The notes: generated from the sequence alone by a model not told the origin. Shown: positions 45,936 to 54,974, numbered from the stretch's first letter. The stretch: DNA of 64,000 bases from Vibrio tapetis subsp. quintayensis (GCF_030409945.1 NZ_JAUFQV010000043.1:1-64000), one strand, 5' to 3'. Translations and numbers: made by a program.

Positions 45936-46805
45936 TTAAATTGAGTGCTCAAAAAGAGCGGCAGCCCCTAAAAGGCAGGCATCGTGATTGCCTTTCGCTG
46001 GGACTAATTTGACTTGAAATGGAGTTGGGCGCATTTCAATATGCTGACTTACTCGCTCCAAATAGCCAGACGCAAGACCCACACCACCGCCGATCACAAT
46101 CACATCTAAGTCTAGGCTGGCTTTTAAGTTACAGCATAACGTGGCGATAGCTTGGGCGCTTTGCTGAATAATGTACTCGGCAGAGGGGTTAAGGCGAGCT
46201 TGCTCAAAAAGCTCGACGTTAGAAATAGTTTTACTGATGGTTTGTTTAGCGTATTTGTTGATGGCTGTCCCTGAGGCAATAGCCTCGACACATCCTTTTT
46301 GACCGCAGCCACAAACTGGCCCGTTGGGATCAATGACTACATGCCCGATATGTCCGGCAAAGTTGTTTTCCCCGCGATGCAGTTTTCCATTAACAATCAA
46401 GCCGCCACCAACACCGGTTGATACCGTCAGATACGCCATGTTTTGTTCTTGCTCAGTTAAGTGCAAGTATTCGTACCATGCAGCGGCTTGAGCATCATTC
46501 AACATAGCAACAGACTTACCTGTTTGCGTTTGAATTTCAGTATGAAGTGGGAACGGAGCAGGGAAGGCCAATGTATCTGGATTAATGGCGCTGATCCCTT
46601 GTTCTGTGACCAAACCCGTAGTAGATATCCCAATTCGATCCACGTCGACTAACCAAGGTTGGCAGTGCTCCAATATATAAGTTGCGAATTGATTCGCGGA
46701 AGTAACATCAATGGTCGGAATTTGTATTCGCTCGCAGAGCTTGCCATTTGAGACAAGCCCCAATGCGATTTTTGTACCGCCAATATCAATGGCTAGGATG
46801 TTCAT
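45936..46805 (-). CDS. nanK: N-acetylmannosamine kinase (ROK family)
   Basis: A 289-residue ROK kinase beginning LAIDIGGTKIALGLV (ATP-binding), with TVSTGVGGGLIVNGKLHRG, the catalytic Asp in LNDAQAAAWYE, and the zinc motif CGCGQKGCVEAIASG. It phosphorylates ManNAc released by NanA to ManNAc-6-P. The ATG overlaps the nanE stop by one base (TAATG), so translation is coupled. It belongs to the leftward sialic acid operon. Confidence 0.93.
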   Translation of the reverse strand: MNILAIDIGGTKIALGLVSNGKLCERIQIPTIDVTSANQFATYILEHCQPWLVDVDRIGISTTGLVTEQGISAINPDTLAFPAPFPLHTEIQTQTGKSVAMLNDAQAAAWYEYLHLTEQEQNMAYLTVSTGVGGGLIVNGKLHRGENNFAGHIGHVVIDPNGPVCGCGQKGCVEAIASGTAINKYAKQTISKTISNVELFEQARLNPSAEYIIQQSAQAIATLCCNLKASLDLDVIVIGGGVGLASGYLERVSQHIEMRPTPFQVKLVPAKGNHDACLLGAAALFEHSI

Positions 46806-47554
46806 TATCGCGCCTCTACTGCTTGAGTTGCTTGATTAAACCAGTTTGTTACGACCTCTAGCCGTGTCAAGGCGGATCCAACGGTTACCGCCGTCGCACC
46901 ACATTCAATGGCCTTCGCGGCAAGTTCTGGCGTGTTGTATCTGCCTTCCGCCATTGTAAAGAAACCAGCACTAGAAAACTGTTTGACTAGTTCAAAATCT
47001 GGCTCTGTTGGTTCACTTTCTCCAACATAACCTGACAAGGTTGATCCAATGATCTCCACGCCATGTTTATGGGCCCAAAGACCGTCTTCAAAACATGAAC
47101 TGTCTGCCATCGCAAAGCAACCTGTTTCCTTAATTGCGGTGGCGATTGCATCGCGGCTTTCTGGTCGAATTCGGTCAGTTGCGTCAAACGCTATGATGGT
47201 TGCCCCAGCCTCTGCCAATGCAGTGACATCGCTGCAATAAGGCGTAATTCTTACCGGACTATTCTCTAAATCACGCTTCACAATACCAATAATTGGTATG
47301 CTGACATGCTCAGAAACCGCCTTAACATTGTTAACACTTTCAATGCGAAGTGCTTTCGCTCCAGCTTGTTCTGCGGCTTGGGCCATTGCGACAATAATCT
47401 CAGTTTTCGCAAGTGGGCTGCATTCAACTGGTTGAATAGAGACAATGGTTTGGCCGTGTAAAATGCCTTTTAAGTCATTGATACAAAGTGCTTTATTTCT
47501 CACGATGGGCCTCATTTTTATAAGTTTTTTCACGGTATTATTTGAATGCATCAC
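46805..47554 (-). CDS. nanE: N-acetylmannosamine-6-phosphate 2-epimerase
   Basis: A 249-residue TIM-barrel enzyme converting ManNAc-6-P to GlcNAc-6-P. Motifs are GQTIVSIQPVECSPL at the N-terminus, IIGIVKRDL with the active-site Lys, FDATDR, and ITVGSALTRLE-like TAVTVGSALTRLE near the end. The start at the first ATG gives a short extra tail; an internal ATG (MRPIVRNK) is possible. It heads the leftward operon and faces siaP across the regulatory region. Confidence 0.93.
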   Translation of the reverse strand: MMHSNNTVKKLIKMRPIVRNKALCINDLKGILHGQTIVSIQPVECSPLAKTEIIVAMAQAAEQAGAKALRIESVNNVKAVSEHVSIPIIGIVKRDLENSPVRITPYCSDVTALAEAGATIIAFDATDRIRPESRDAIATAIKETGCFAMADSSCFEDGLWAHKHGVEIIGSTLSGYVGESEPTEPDFELVKQFSSAGFFTMAEGRYNTPELAAKAIECGATAVTVGSALTRLEVVTNWFNQATQAVEAR

Positions 47555-47629
47555 AGCAATGAATGATCAACTGTGGTGCTATTTGAATCGAATATCTGTC
47601 CGTGATCACATTTTGTTAAATCTAGGTTT

Positions 47630-47642
47630 GAAAATAATCTTC
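47630..47642. promoter_or_regulatory. Candidate NanR operator O1
   Basis: GAAAATAATCTTC, one base from a perfect 13-nt palindrome. Confidence 0.55.
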
Positions 47643-47663
47643 ACCGCAATGATAATCCATAAC

Positions 47664-47676
47664 GAAGATTTTTTTC
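47664..47676. promoter_or_regulatory. Candidate NanR operator O2
   Basis: GAAGATTTTTTTC, sharing GAA-AT and TTTC with the consensus and lying 34 bp from O1. Confidence 0.45.
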
Positions 47677-47741
47677 AAACAAAATAAAAATTTTTTTTGA
47701 AAGTGGTGAAATCAGACCGAAAACCAATATAAGGGAATAAT

Positions 47742-48707
47742 ATGAAAGCCATGAACAAAATCACTATTGCTATGCTGACTCTCGGATTTGCTGTTTCTGC
47801 ACAAGCGGCAACAACGCTTAAAATGGGCATGCAAGCCTCAGTAGGTTCGGTGGAATACACGTCTGCTAAATTGCTTGCTGACACGATTGATGAGATGAGT
47901 AACGGGGACATCAAACTGTCACTTTTCCCAAGCGCACAGTTGGGTGATGATCGCGCAATGCTACAACAGTTAAGTTTGGGTGACTTGGATATCACTTACG
48001 CTGAATTTGGCCGTATGGGTCTTTGGATCCCTCGCGCAGAAGCCGTAACATTGCCATACGTTGCGAAAGATTATGAACATCTACGCCGTATGTTTGAATC
48101 TGATTTTGGCCAAGGCATCCGTGAGGAAATGCTCACTAAATTCAATTGGCGAGCGCTAGATACTTGGTATAACGGAACGCGTGAAACAACGTCTAACCGC
48201 CCTCTTGAATCAATATCAGACTTTAAAGGCTTGAAGCTTCGTGTTCCAAACGCCAAACCAAACCTAAATTACGCAAAACTGTCTGGTGCATCTCCGACAC
48301 CAATGGCGTTTTCTGAAGTGTACCTAGCACTGCAAACGAATGCGGTTGACGGTCAAGAAAACCCATTGCCGACCATTAAAACAATGAAGTTCTATGAAGT
48401 TCAGAAGAACCTCGCGATCACAAACCACATTGTGAACGATCAAATGGTGATCATTTCTGAGACGACTTGGCAAAAACTGTCCGAAGCTGATCGTAAGATA
48501 GTAACCGCTGCGGTAGCGAAAGCGGGCGCTGCTCATACCGCTTCAGTGAAAAAACAAGAAGCTGAATTAGTTGCTTTCTTTGAGTCTCAAGGCGTGAATG
48601 TCACTTATCCAGACCTTGCTCCGTTCCGTCAAGCAATGGAGCCGCTATACACGAAGTTTGAAGACAAAATTGGTCAGCCAATTGTGAAAAAACTGGCGAG
48701 CATGTAA
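47742..48707 (+). CDS. siaP: TRAP sialic acid-binding protein SiaP
   Basis: A 321-residue DctP-family binding protein with a signal peptide (ITIAMLTLGFAVSAQA). Motifs are KMGMQASVGSVEYTSAK, FPSAQLGDDRAMLQQL and LKLRVPNAK, whose Arg binds the ligand carboxylate, with NAVDGQENPLP. In the periplasm it captures N-acetylneuraminate and delivers it to SiaQM. The first gene of the rightward unit, it is separated from siaQ by a hairpin. Confidence 0.95.
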   Translation: MKAMNKITIAMLTLGFAVSAQAATTLKMGMQASVGSVEYTSAKLLADTIDEMSNGDIKLSLFPSAQLGDDRAMLQQLSLGDLDITYAEFGRMGLWIPRAEAVTLPYVAKDYEHLRRMFESDFGQGIREEMLTKFNWRALDTWYNGTRETTSNRPLESISDFKGLKLRVPNAKPNLNYAKLSGASPTPMAFSEVYLALQTNAVDGQENPLPTIKTMKFYEVQKNLAITNHIVNDQMVIISETTWQKLSEADRKIVTAAVAKAGAAHTASVKKQEAELVAFFESQGVNVTYPDLAPFRQAMEPLYTKFEDKIGQPIVKKLASM

Positions 48708-48736
48708 GCGATCGCCTATTGGTAGTAAATAAGCTT

Positions 48737-48758
48737 GGCTGGCCATAAGAGGCCAGCC
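48737..48758 (+). terminator. siaP-siaQ intercistronic hairpin
   Basis: GGCTGGCC, six bases, GGCCAGCC: a perfect GC-rich 8-bp stem without a T-run. Such hairpins after binding-protein genes usually give more binding protein than permease by protecting the upstream RNA. Confidence 0.6.
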
Positions 48759-48771
48759 TTGGAGCTAAAAA

Positions 48772-49281
48772 ATGTTACGTAAGATTATTGATAATATCGA
48801 AGAGATCATCACCGTACCTTTAATGGCCATTCTGCTCCTAGTTCTGACTTGGCAGATCGGAACCCGTTGGTTATTGAATGATCCTTCGCTTTGGAGTGAA
48901 GAGCTCGCGCGAGTTCTTTTTATGTATATGTCGTTAATTGGTTGTGCGATGGCCATAAAAACGGGTTCGCACGTCAAAATTACTTTTTTCTCAGACAAAT
49001 TACCCAACAAAGTACGCTTTTCGTTAGCGTTTGCTTTGGAGTTAGCTGTACTCGTGTCTATTTTTGCCATTATCTATTTGGGCTACCAACACGTTCAACG
49101 TACCGCTTTTTTTGAGCTGATCACGTTAGAAATTTCGAGTAAGTGGATGAATTATAGTTTACCTCTTGCTGGCTTGTTTATGGTGGCGCGTCAACTGGAG
49201 AAAATGGTTCAGTTAGTCGGTGAGTTTCGCTTAAGTACAGCTGAAGCATCTGAACAATCATCTCAAACAGTCGTTAGGTAG
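48772..49281 (+). CDS. siaQ: TRAP transporter small membrane subunit SiaQ
   Basis: A 169-residue DctQ-type protein with four membrane helices and the family motif WQIGTRWLLNDPSLWSEELARVLFMY near residue 25. It pairs with SiaM, encoded eight bases after it, to carry the SiaP-bound sugar with sodium. Separate SiaQ and SiaM genes are typical of Vibrio; Haemophilus has a fused protein. Confidence 0.92.
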   Translation: MLRKIIDNIEEIITVPLMAILLLVLTWQIGTRWLLNDPSLWSEELARVLFMYMSLIGCAMAIKTGSHVKITFFSDKLPNKVRFSLAFALELAVLVSIFAIIYLGYQHVQRTAFFELITLEISSKWMNYSLPLAGLFMVARQLEKMVQLVGEFRLSTAEASEQSSQTVVR

Positions 49282-49289
49282 GAGTCGTT

Positions 49290-50573
49290 ATGGCAGGTTC
49301 AATTTTTGGCTGGTTAGCACTCCTGTTTGCAGGGATGCCGGTTGGCTTTTCACTTATTTTCGTTGCACTTGTGTTCTTGGTATTAACTCAGAGCACGGGC
49401 ATTAACTTCGCCGCTCAGCAAATGCTGGGTGGCATCAATAACTTTACGCTGTTATCGGTACCTTTTTTTGTATTAACTGGGCACTTAATGAACAGTGCTG
49501 GGATTACAGAGCGTATCTTTAATTTTGCTAAGTCCATGGTAGGGCACATTACCGGTAGCTTGGGTCATGTAAATATCATGGCAAGCTTACTATTCTCTGG
49601 TATGTCCGGATCGGCTTTAGCGGATGCGGGTGGTCTTGGGCAGCTTGAAATTAAATCAATGCGAGACGCAAAGTACGATGACGATTTCGCTGGTGGATTA
49701 ACCGCCGCTTCTTGCATCATCGGTCCTTTGGTTCCACCTTCTGTTCCGCTCGTGATTTATGGTGTGGTTTCTAATACATCCATTGGTGCTTTGTTTTTAG
49801 CCGGCGCCATTCCAGGCTTGATGTGCGCAGCGTCTTTAATGGTAATGAGCTATTTCATCTGTAAGAAACGTGGCTACATGACCTTACCTAAAGCGACTCG
49901 CGGTGAGCGATTTAAATCACTAAAAGAAGCTTTCTTGTCTTTGTTGACGCCCGTTATCATCATTGGTGGCATCTTCTCGGGTAAATTCACGCCAACAGAA
50001 GCGGCCGTTGTTTCTTCTTTATATGCCTTGTTTTTAGGCGTTGTGGTTTACCGTCAAGTTACGCTGACAAGCTTTGTTGGTATCTTAAAAGAAACCGTTA
50101 ATACCACCGCTGTTGTTGCATTGATGGTCATGGGTGTGACGGTATTTGGTTGGATTGTAGCGCGAGAGCAATTGCCTCAAATGATGGCTGATTATTTCTT
50201 AACAATCAGTGATAACCCGCTTGTACTCTTGTTACTGATTAACTTGCTGCTCCTATTTTTGGGTACATTTATTGAATCGCTAGCTTTGCTTCTTTTATTG
50301 GTTCCGTTCCTTGTGCCTGTCGCCGCGGCAGTGGGTATTGATCCGGTTCATTTTGGTGTCATGGCTATTTTGAACTTAATGATCGGTATTTTAACCCCGC
50401 CAATGGGCATGGCTTTGTATGTGGTTTCGAAGGTTGGAGACATTCCGTTCCATACCTTGACTAAAGGGGTCATTCCACTTTTGGTGCCATTATTTATCGT
50501 ACTTGCGCTTATTGCGGTATTCCCTCAATTCACGCTTTTCCTCCCGGAATTGATGCTTGATTACGGAAAGTAA
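49290..50573 (+). CDS. siaM: TRAP transporter large membrane subunit SiaM
   Basis: A 427-residue DctM-type protein with about twelve helices. Family motifs are NNFTLLSVPFFVLTGHLMNSAG, FSGMSGSALADAGGLGQLEI, GPLVPPSVPLVIYGVVSN and ILTPPMGMALYVVSKV. It moves sialic acid across the inner membrane using a Na+ gradient, with SiaP and SiaQ. Confidence 0.95.
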   Translation: MAGSIFGWLALLFAGMPVGFSLIFVALVFLVLTQSTGINFAAQQMLGGINNFTLLSVPFFVLTGHLMNSAGITERIFNFAKSMVGHITGSLGHVNIMASLLFSGMSGSALADAGGLGQLEIKSMRDAKYDDDFAGGLTAASCIIGPLVPPSVPLVIYGVVSNTSIGALFLAGAIPGLMCAASLMVMSYFICKKRGYMTLPKATRGERFKSLKEAFLSLLTPVIIIGGIFSGKFTPTEAAVVSSLYALFLGVVVYRQVTLTSFVGILKETVNTTAVVALMVMGVTVFGWIVAREQLPQMMADYFLTISDNPLVLLLLINLLLLFLGTFIESLALLLLLVPFLVPVAAAVGIDPVHFGVMAILNLMIGILTPPMGMALYVVSKVGDIPFHTLTKGVIPLLVPLFIVLALIAVFPQFTLFLPELMLDYGK

Positions 50574-50655
50574 CAGGCAGATTAAATAAACGACTAATAA
50601 ATGGAATGGATTCCGGTTCATTCCATGTTTAAGACAATATAATTAAGGTAAGAAG

Positions 50656-51546
50656 ATGAAAAAGTTATCAGGACTAATTGCAGCACCTCACACCCCGTTT
50701 GATGCCGCTAATAAAGTTAATTTTGGTGCGATTGACCAAATCGCAGAACTGTTGATTGACCAAGGAGTAACGGGGGCTTACGTGTGTGGGACAACGGGCG
50801 AGGGGATTCATTGCTCGGTAGAAGAGCGTAAAGCCATCGCGCAGCATTGGGTTAAGGCTGCTGGTGGTAAATTAGATCTCATTATTCACACAGGCGCCCT
50901 GAGCATTATTGATACGTTAGAGCTGACTCGCCACGCAGAGGAATTGGATATTCTCGCGACATCGGCTATTGGCCCGTGTTTCTTTAAACCAGGTAATGTT
51001 GAAGATTTGGTCGAGTATTGTGCGCAAGTAGCGGCGGCCGCGCCTTCAAAGGGATTTTATTATTACCACTCTGGTATGTCTGGCGTAAATGTCGATTTGG
51101 AACAGTTTCTAATTCAAGCCGATGATCGTATTCCTAACCTATCGGGTGCAAAATTTAACAACGTCGATTTATATGAGTATCAACGTTGTGTGCGTGTAGC
51201 CAATGGTAAGTTTGATATCCCGTTTGGTGTTGATGAGTTTTTACCGGCCGGTTTGGCTGTTGGAGCTGTGAGCGCTGTTGGGAGCACTTATAACTACGCT
51301 GCACCACTTTACCTAAAGATCATCGAAGCATTTAACAAAGGCGATCAAGCTCAAGTCGCCGCGTTAATGGACAAAGTGATTGCGCTGATTCGTGTGTTGG
51401 TAGAATACGGCGGCGTAGCAGCGGGTAAAGCCGCGATGGAGTTACATGGTATTGATGCAGGTAACCCTCGCTCACCAATTCGCCCGTTAACGGCAGCACA
51501 AAAAGCCGATGTTGTAGCAAAAATGCGAGACGCTGACTTCTTGTAA
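50656..51546 (+). CDS. nanA: N-acetylneuraminate lyase
   Basis: A 296-residue aldolase of the DHDPS/NAL superfamily. The Schiff-base Lys lies in LSGAKFNN, the catalytic Tyr in FYYYHSGMSG, and GTTGEG is the carboxylate-binding motif. It splits Neu5Ac into ManNAc and pyruvate. It lies 82 bases after siaM and before nanR in one rightward unit, with a terminator after it. Confidence 0.94.
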   Translation: MKKLSGLIAAPHTPFDAANKVNFGAIDQIAELLIDQGVTGAYVCGTTGEGIHCSVEERKAIAQHWVKAAGGKLDLIIHTGALSIIDTLELTRHAEELDILATSAIGPCFFKPGNVEDLVEYCAQVAAAAPSKGFYYYHSGMSGVNVDLEQFLIQADDRIPNLSGAKFNNVDLYEYQRCVRVANGKFDIPFGVDEFLPAGLAVGAVSAVGSTYNYAAPLYLKIIEAFNKGDQAQVAALMDKVIALIRVLVEYGGVAAGKAAMELHGIDAGNPRSPIRPLTAAQKADVVAKMRDADFL

Positions 51547-51552
51547 CAATAA

Positions 51553-51571
51553 AAGGGGGGAAATCCCCCTT
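51553..51571 (+). terminator. Hairpin after nanA
   Basis: AAGGGGG, five bases, CCCCCTT: a 7-bp GC-rich stem ending in TTATATT, between nanA and nanR. Confidence 0.6.
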
Positions 51572-51658
51572 ATATTGCGCTTTAAGACGGGGTGCTATGT
51601 CATTGTTTTATGGAGTCTGTTATTTTGGCTCAAGCATTAAGTATTTAAAGGGGCCAAT

Positions 51659-52495
51659 GTGAATACGCCTAAAAATTTATTAGTCAGAATGCGTTCTAAT
51701 ATAGAACCCTTGAGTAAAAAACTCACCATTGTGGCTAACTACATTATTGAAAATGCGCACGACGTGCAATTTCAAACGATCACAGAACTTGCCAAGAATA
51801 CTCAAACCAGTGAAGCGACCGTAGTGCGTTTGTGCCGTGACATGGGCTACAAAGGGTATTCCGATTTCCGCATGGGGCTGGCTATTGATTTAAGCCAAAC
51901 CGCTAGCCAAAATGCGCCAGAAATTGAAGGCGATATTTGCGACGTTTCTGCTCAGAATGCAGTAGCAAGTTTGAATGATACCGCCAAGCTCATTGACAGG
52001 AAATCGTTGGAGAGGATCTGTACACTAGTACATAACTCTAGTTTTATCAGCTGTGTTGGTGTTGGTGCGTCGAGTATTGTAGGGCGATATCTTTCATTTC
52101 GTTTGTTACGAATTGGTAAGAAAGTCACTATGTATGAAGACACTCACCTTGCGGCAATGAATGCGGTTCGTTGTACTGAAGGTGATTTGTGGATATCTGT
52201 GTCCAGTTCCGGTTCGACCAAAGAGGTAGTCCACGCGGCAACGCAAGCGTATAAACGCGGAGTTCCTGTCGTCTCCTTAACGAACATTAGTCACAGTCCT
52301 TTGTCTGCCATCTCTACTGAAATGTTAGTAGCAGCAAGGCCTGAAGGGCCGCTGACTGGAGGCGCATTTTCCTCTAAAGTAGGTGCATTGTTGCTTGTTG
52401 ACGTATTAGTTAATACTTTGCTAGACATTTATCCAGAATACTCTGAGTCCGTTTTGGAAACCGCAGAAGTTGTCATGCCGCTCATGACAACCTAA
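51659..52495 (+). CDS. nanR: RpiR-family regulator of sialic acid genes
   Basis: A 278-residue protein with an N-terminal RpiR helix-turn-helix (TITELAKNTQTSEATVVRLCRDMGYKGYSDF) and a SIS sugar-phosphate-binding domain (SCVGVGASSIVGRYLSFRLLRIGK; VSSSGSTKEVVHAA). In V. vulnificus a protein of this type represses nan genes and is relieved by ManNAc-6-P; that is known for the family and inferred here. The GTG at 51659 starts it, after GGGGCCAAT. Paired 13-nt palindromes in two promoters are likely its sites. Confidence 0.9.
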   Translation: MNTPKNLLVRMRSNIEPLSKKLTIVANYIIENAHDVQFQTITELAKNTQTSEATVVRLCRDMGYKGYSDFRMGLAIDLSQTASQNAPEIEGDICDVSAQNAVASLNDTAKLIDRKSLERICTLVHNSSFISCVGVGASSIVGRYLSFRLLRIGKKVTMYEDTHLAAMNAVRCTEGDLWISVSSSGSTKEVVHAATQAYKRGVPVVSLTNISHSPLSAISTEMLVAARPEGPLTGGAFSSKVGALLLVDVLVNTLLDIYPEYSESVLETAEVVMPLMTT

Positions 52496-52518
52496 TAAGT
52501 TAAAACCTATTTCTACCC

Positions 52519-52540
52519 AAAGCCTGCAATCGCAGGCTTT
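52519..52540 (+). terminator. Terminator of nanR
   Basis: AAAGCCTGC and GCAGGCTTT form a perfect 9-bp stem with a 4-nt loop, followed by TATTTTATTT. Confidence 0.85.
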
Positions 52541-52556
52541 TATTTTATTTATTTAT

Positions 52557-52569
52557 GAAAATAATTTTT
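52557..52569. promoter_or_regulatory. Candidate NanR operator O3 before nanM
   Basis: GAAAATAATTTTT, a single-base variant of the palindrome GAAAATAATTTTC. Confidence 0.5.
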
Positions 52570-52587
52570 TTGTTAACTTGATCTAAT

Positions 52588-52600
52588 AAAAATAATTTTC
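52588..52600. promoter_or_regulatory. Candidate NanR operator O4 before nanM
   Basis: AAAAATAATTTTC, another single-base variant, 31 bp from O3. It is the second half of a pair like the one before siaP. Confidence 0.5.
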
Positions 52601-52699
52601 TCCGATCAATACTATGTGTGAATTATAAACAAGAGAGTTATACGTATTCTCATTAACTGAAAGGCACATTGTTGCCATTCAAATAAGGAAATTAAGATA

Positions 52700-53860
52700 A
52701 TGAATAAACAACACTTCAATCGCTTGGTTATGCCACTTCTGGCGGCTTCTGTGTTCCTTAGCACTGCGTCTTTTGCAAAAGACCAGTGGCCTGATTTACC
52801 CGTTGGCATGAAAAGCGGCATTAGCGCTCAAGTGGGAAGCAAGCTTTACGTTGGCTTAGGGTCTACAGGCCAAGATTTCTACATGTTGGATCTCGACAAT
52901 GTAAAAAAAGGCTGGCAGAAGAAAGCGGATTTCTCAGGCCCTGCGCGAAGCGGTGCAACAGCGAGTGTTGTTGGTGAGGATATCTATGTTTTCGGTGGCT
53001 CAGGAAAGAAGAACACCAGTGATGCGGCGCCAATCCTTTTTGATACCGTTTACCGCTATGACGCTGATGCAAATACTTGGGCCCGTGTGAATACTCAAAC
53101 ACCAGTAGGTTTACTTGGGGCAGCTTCGTATTCGCCTGATAACAAACAAGTGCTGTTTTTTGGCGGCTACAACAAAGGTTACTTTGATAAATACTTGGCA
53201 GACATCAACGCGACAAGCAGAAAAGAACAGCCGGAAAAATGGCAAAAAATCGTCGATGACTACATGGGAATGAAGCCACTAGATTACAAATGGAACTCAA
53301 ACGTTCTGAGCTATACACCTGAAACTGGGATATGGAAAGAATTAGGCTCTTCTCCTTACCTGCCAAACTGCGGTTCAGCTTTGGTTAAGCAAGGGGCTAA
53401 GGCGACGTTGGTGAGTGGCGAGATTAAACCAGGGCTAAGAACGTCTGAAGTAAAGCAGTTTGCTTTCGGTGCCGCTCAACCTTGGATGAGCTTGCATGAC
53501 TTACCTAAGCCATCAAGCCAACAGACTCAAGAAGGCGTTGCAGGTGCGTTTGCTGGGGAAAGCAACGGTGTTGTGATTGTAGCGGGGGGCGCAAACTTCC
53601 ACGGAGCAAAAGGCGCATTTGAGCAAGGAAAAATGTTTGCCCATAACGGGTTTGGCAAAGCCTTTAATCCCGAAACGTATGTGTTAAAGAGTGGGTTATG
53701 GGCGCAATCCACAGATCTGCCACACGGCCTAGCTTATGGCGCGTCCTTTACTACGGATGATGGTGTGCTGGTTATTGGTGGAGAGGATGGTGAGCGCGCG
53801 GCTCGTAAAGAAGTGTATTTGCTTTCTTGGGACGGCCAAGCTGTTCAAGTCACTAACTAA
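52700..53860 (+). CDS. nanM: Periplasmic N-acetylneuraminate mutarotase
   Basis: A 386-residue kelch-type six-bladed propeller with a signal peptide (MPLLAASVFLSTASFA). Kelch repeats are visible (DIYVFGGSGKK, QVLFFGGYNKGYF, VIVAGGANFHG, LVIGGEDGE). NanM speeds the alpha to beta conversion of Neu5Ac released by sialidases. It starts a unit with a second mutarotase 14 bases later and with nanH. Two NanR-like sites lie upstream. Confidence 0.92.
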   Translation: MNKQHFNRLVMPLLAASVFLSTASFAKDQWPDLPVGMKSGISAQVGSKLYVGLGSTGQDFYMLDLDNVKKGWQKKADFSGPARSGATASVVGEDIYVFGGSGKKNTSDAAPILFDTVYRYDADANTWARVNTQTPVGLLGAASYSPDNKQVLFFGGYNKGYFDKYLADINATSRKEQPEKWQKIVDDYMGMKPLDYKWNSNVLSYTPETGIWKELGSSPYLPNCGSALVKQGAKATLVSGEIKPGLRTSEVKQFAFGAAQPWMSLHDLPKPSSQQTQEGVAGAFAGESNGVVIVAGGANFHGAKGAFEQGKMFAHNGFGKAFNPETYVLKSGLWAQSTDLPHGLAYGASFTTDDGVLVIGGEDGERAARKEVYLLSWDGQAVQVTN

Positions 53861-53874
53861 TCACGGGGTTAAGT

Positions 53875-54945
53875 ATGTCACTTTCTATCGTTACGTATCC
53901 TAACTTTCCCGTTGAAATTATAAACGCTGTTGGTGCTCGAATTGGCAACCGAATCTTCGCAGGGTTGGGCAGTGCAGGAACGCAGTTTTATAGCCTAGAT
54001 TTGAACGCCACTGAACGTGGTTGGCAATCGATGGCAGCGTTTACTGGTGTGGTTAGGAATGATGCCGTCATGGTCGCAAGTGGCAGTGGCATTTGGGTGT
54101 TCTCTGGTGCCGGGATAAAGGCAAGCGGTGAGAGCGCCCAAGTGCTTACTGATGTGCATCGTTTTGATATAGAAAATAACGAATGGCAAACGATCGTATC
54201 GACGATCCCTGTCGGTTTACTCGGTGCAAGCGGTTGTGAAATTGCACCAGGAAAAATCGCGTTTTGGGGCGGATACAACAAGCCCTTGTTTGATGACTTT
54301 CTAGCGAAGCTCAGCCAGATAGACTCCGCGCTTGAACCGGCAAAACATCAAGCCGCTTTGGTTGAATTTATGTCGATGCAACCGGAGCAGTACGGTTGGA
54401 ATCAGGACATTTGGTTGTTCGATTGTGAAACGTTGCAATGGCGAATCCTAGCAGAAAATTCATTTCCAGCTAACTGCGGTGCGAGCCTAATACAAGATGA
54501 TAATCAGGTGGTGTTGGTAGACGGAGAAATCAAACCTGGGCTGCGCAGTACCCAAGTAAAACAATTTACTTTTTCTTCCGTAGAAGAAGTGAAGAGCAAT
54601 ACGTTGCCAAGCATTCAAGCCTCCCCCCAAGAGCATGAAGGTTTAGCTGGCGCGTATGCCGGGCTGGTGAAAGGCCAGTATTTGGTTGCCGGAGGCGCAT
54701 TTTTCATCGGTAGCCAGAAGAAAGCGAGAGAAAAGCAGTGGTATACCCATCAAGGGTTAAGTAAGCATTATGCTGGCGATATTTGGTGTTTGCAGGAGCA
54801 ACAATGGCGACGGGTAGGCGAACTGCCTGTTGGTCAAGCTTATGGCATCTCGATTTCCAGCGAACAAGGTCTAATCATCATTGGAGGTGAAAACGCAAAA
54901 GGACAAGGACTACAAAGTTGTTATTTGATTAATTGGCACGCATAA
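53875..54945 (+). CDS. nanM: Second NanM-like mutarotase without signal peptide
   Basis: A 356-residue kelch protein homologous over its length to the preceding NanM (shared PVGLLGA, GGYNK, GEIKPGLR, QFTF/QFAF motifs). It begins MSLSIVTYPNFPVEIINAV with no hydrophobic leader, so it should stay in the cytoplasm, where it could convert imported Neu5Ac before NanA acts. The ribosome site is GGGGTTAAGT. It is probably a tandem duplicate that lost its leader. Confidence 0.85.
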   Translation: MSLSIVTYPNFPVEIINAVGARIGNRIFAGLGSAGTQFYSLDLNATERGWQSMAAFTGVVRNDAVMVASGSGIWVFSGAGIKASGESAQVLTDVHRFDIENNEWQTIVSTIPVGLLGASGCEIAPGKIAFWGGYNKPLFDDFLAKLSQIDSALEPAKHQAALVEFMSMQPEQYGWNQDIWLFDCETLQWRILAENSFPANCGASLIQDDNQVVLVDGEIKPGLRSTQVKQFTFSSVEEVKSNTLPSIQASPQEHEGLAGAYAGLVKGQYLVAGGAFFIGSQKKAREKQWYTHQGLSKHYAGDIWCLQEQQWRRVGELPVGQAYGISISSEQGLIIIGGENAKGQGLQSCYLINWHA

Positions 54946-54974
54946 GCCGCTCCCCCTATAGGTGACTTACGCGT

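Larger units (their letters stand above)
47555..47741. promoter_or_regulatory. nan: Divergent nanE/siaP control region with paired operators
   Basis: The 187-bp gap contains GAAAATAATCTTC (47630-47642) and GAAGATTTTTTTC (47664-47676), both close to the palindrome GAAAATAATTTTC and 34 bp apart. The same pair occurs before nanM. A CGTGATCACA sequence near 47600-47612 may be half of a CRP site. The likely regulator is NanR, encoded downstream. Confidence 0.6.

Noticed and set aside
47595..47612. Complete CRP site in the nanE/siaP gap
   Set aside because: Only one half (TCACA) matches well; the other half is poor, so it is mentioned but not called.
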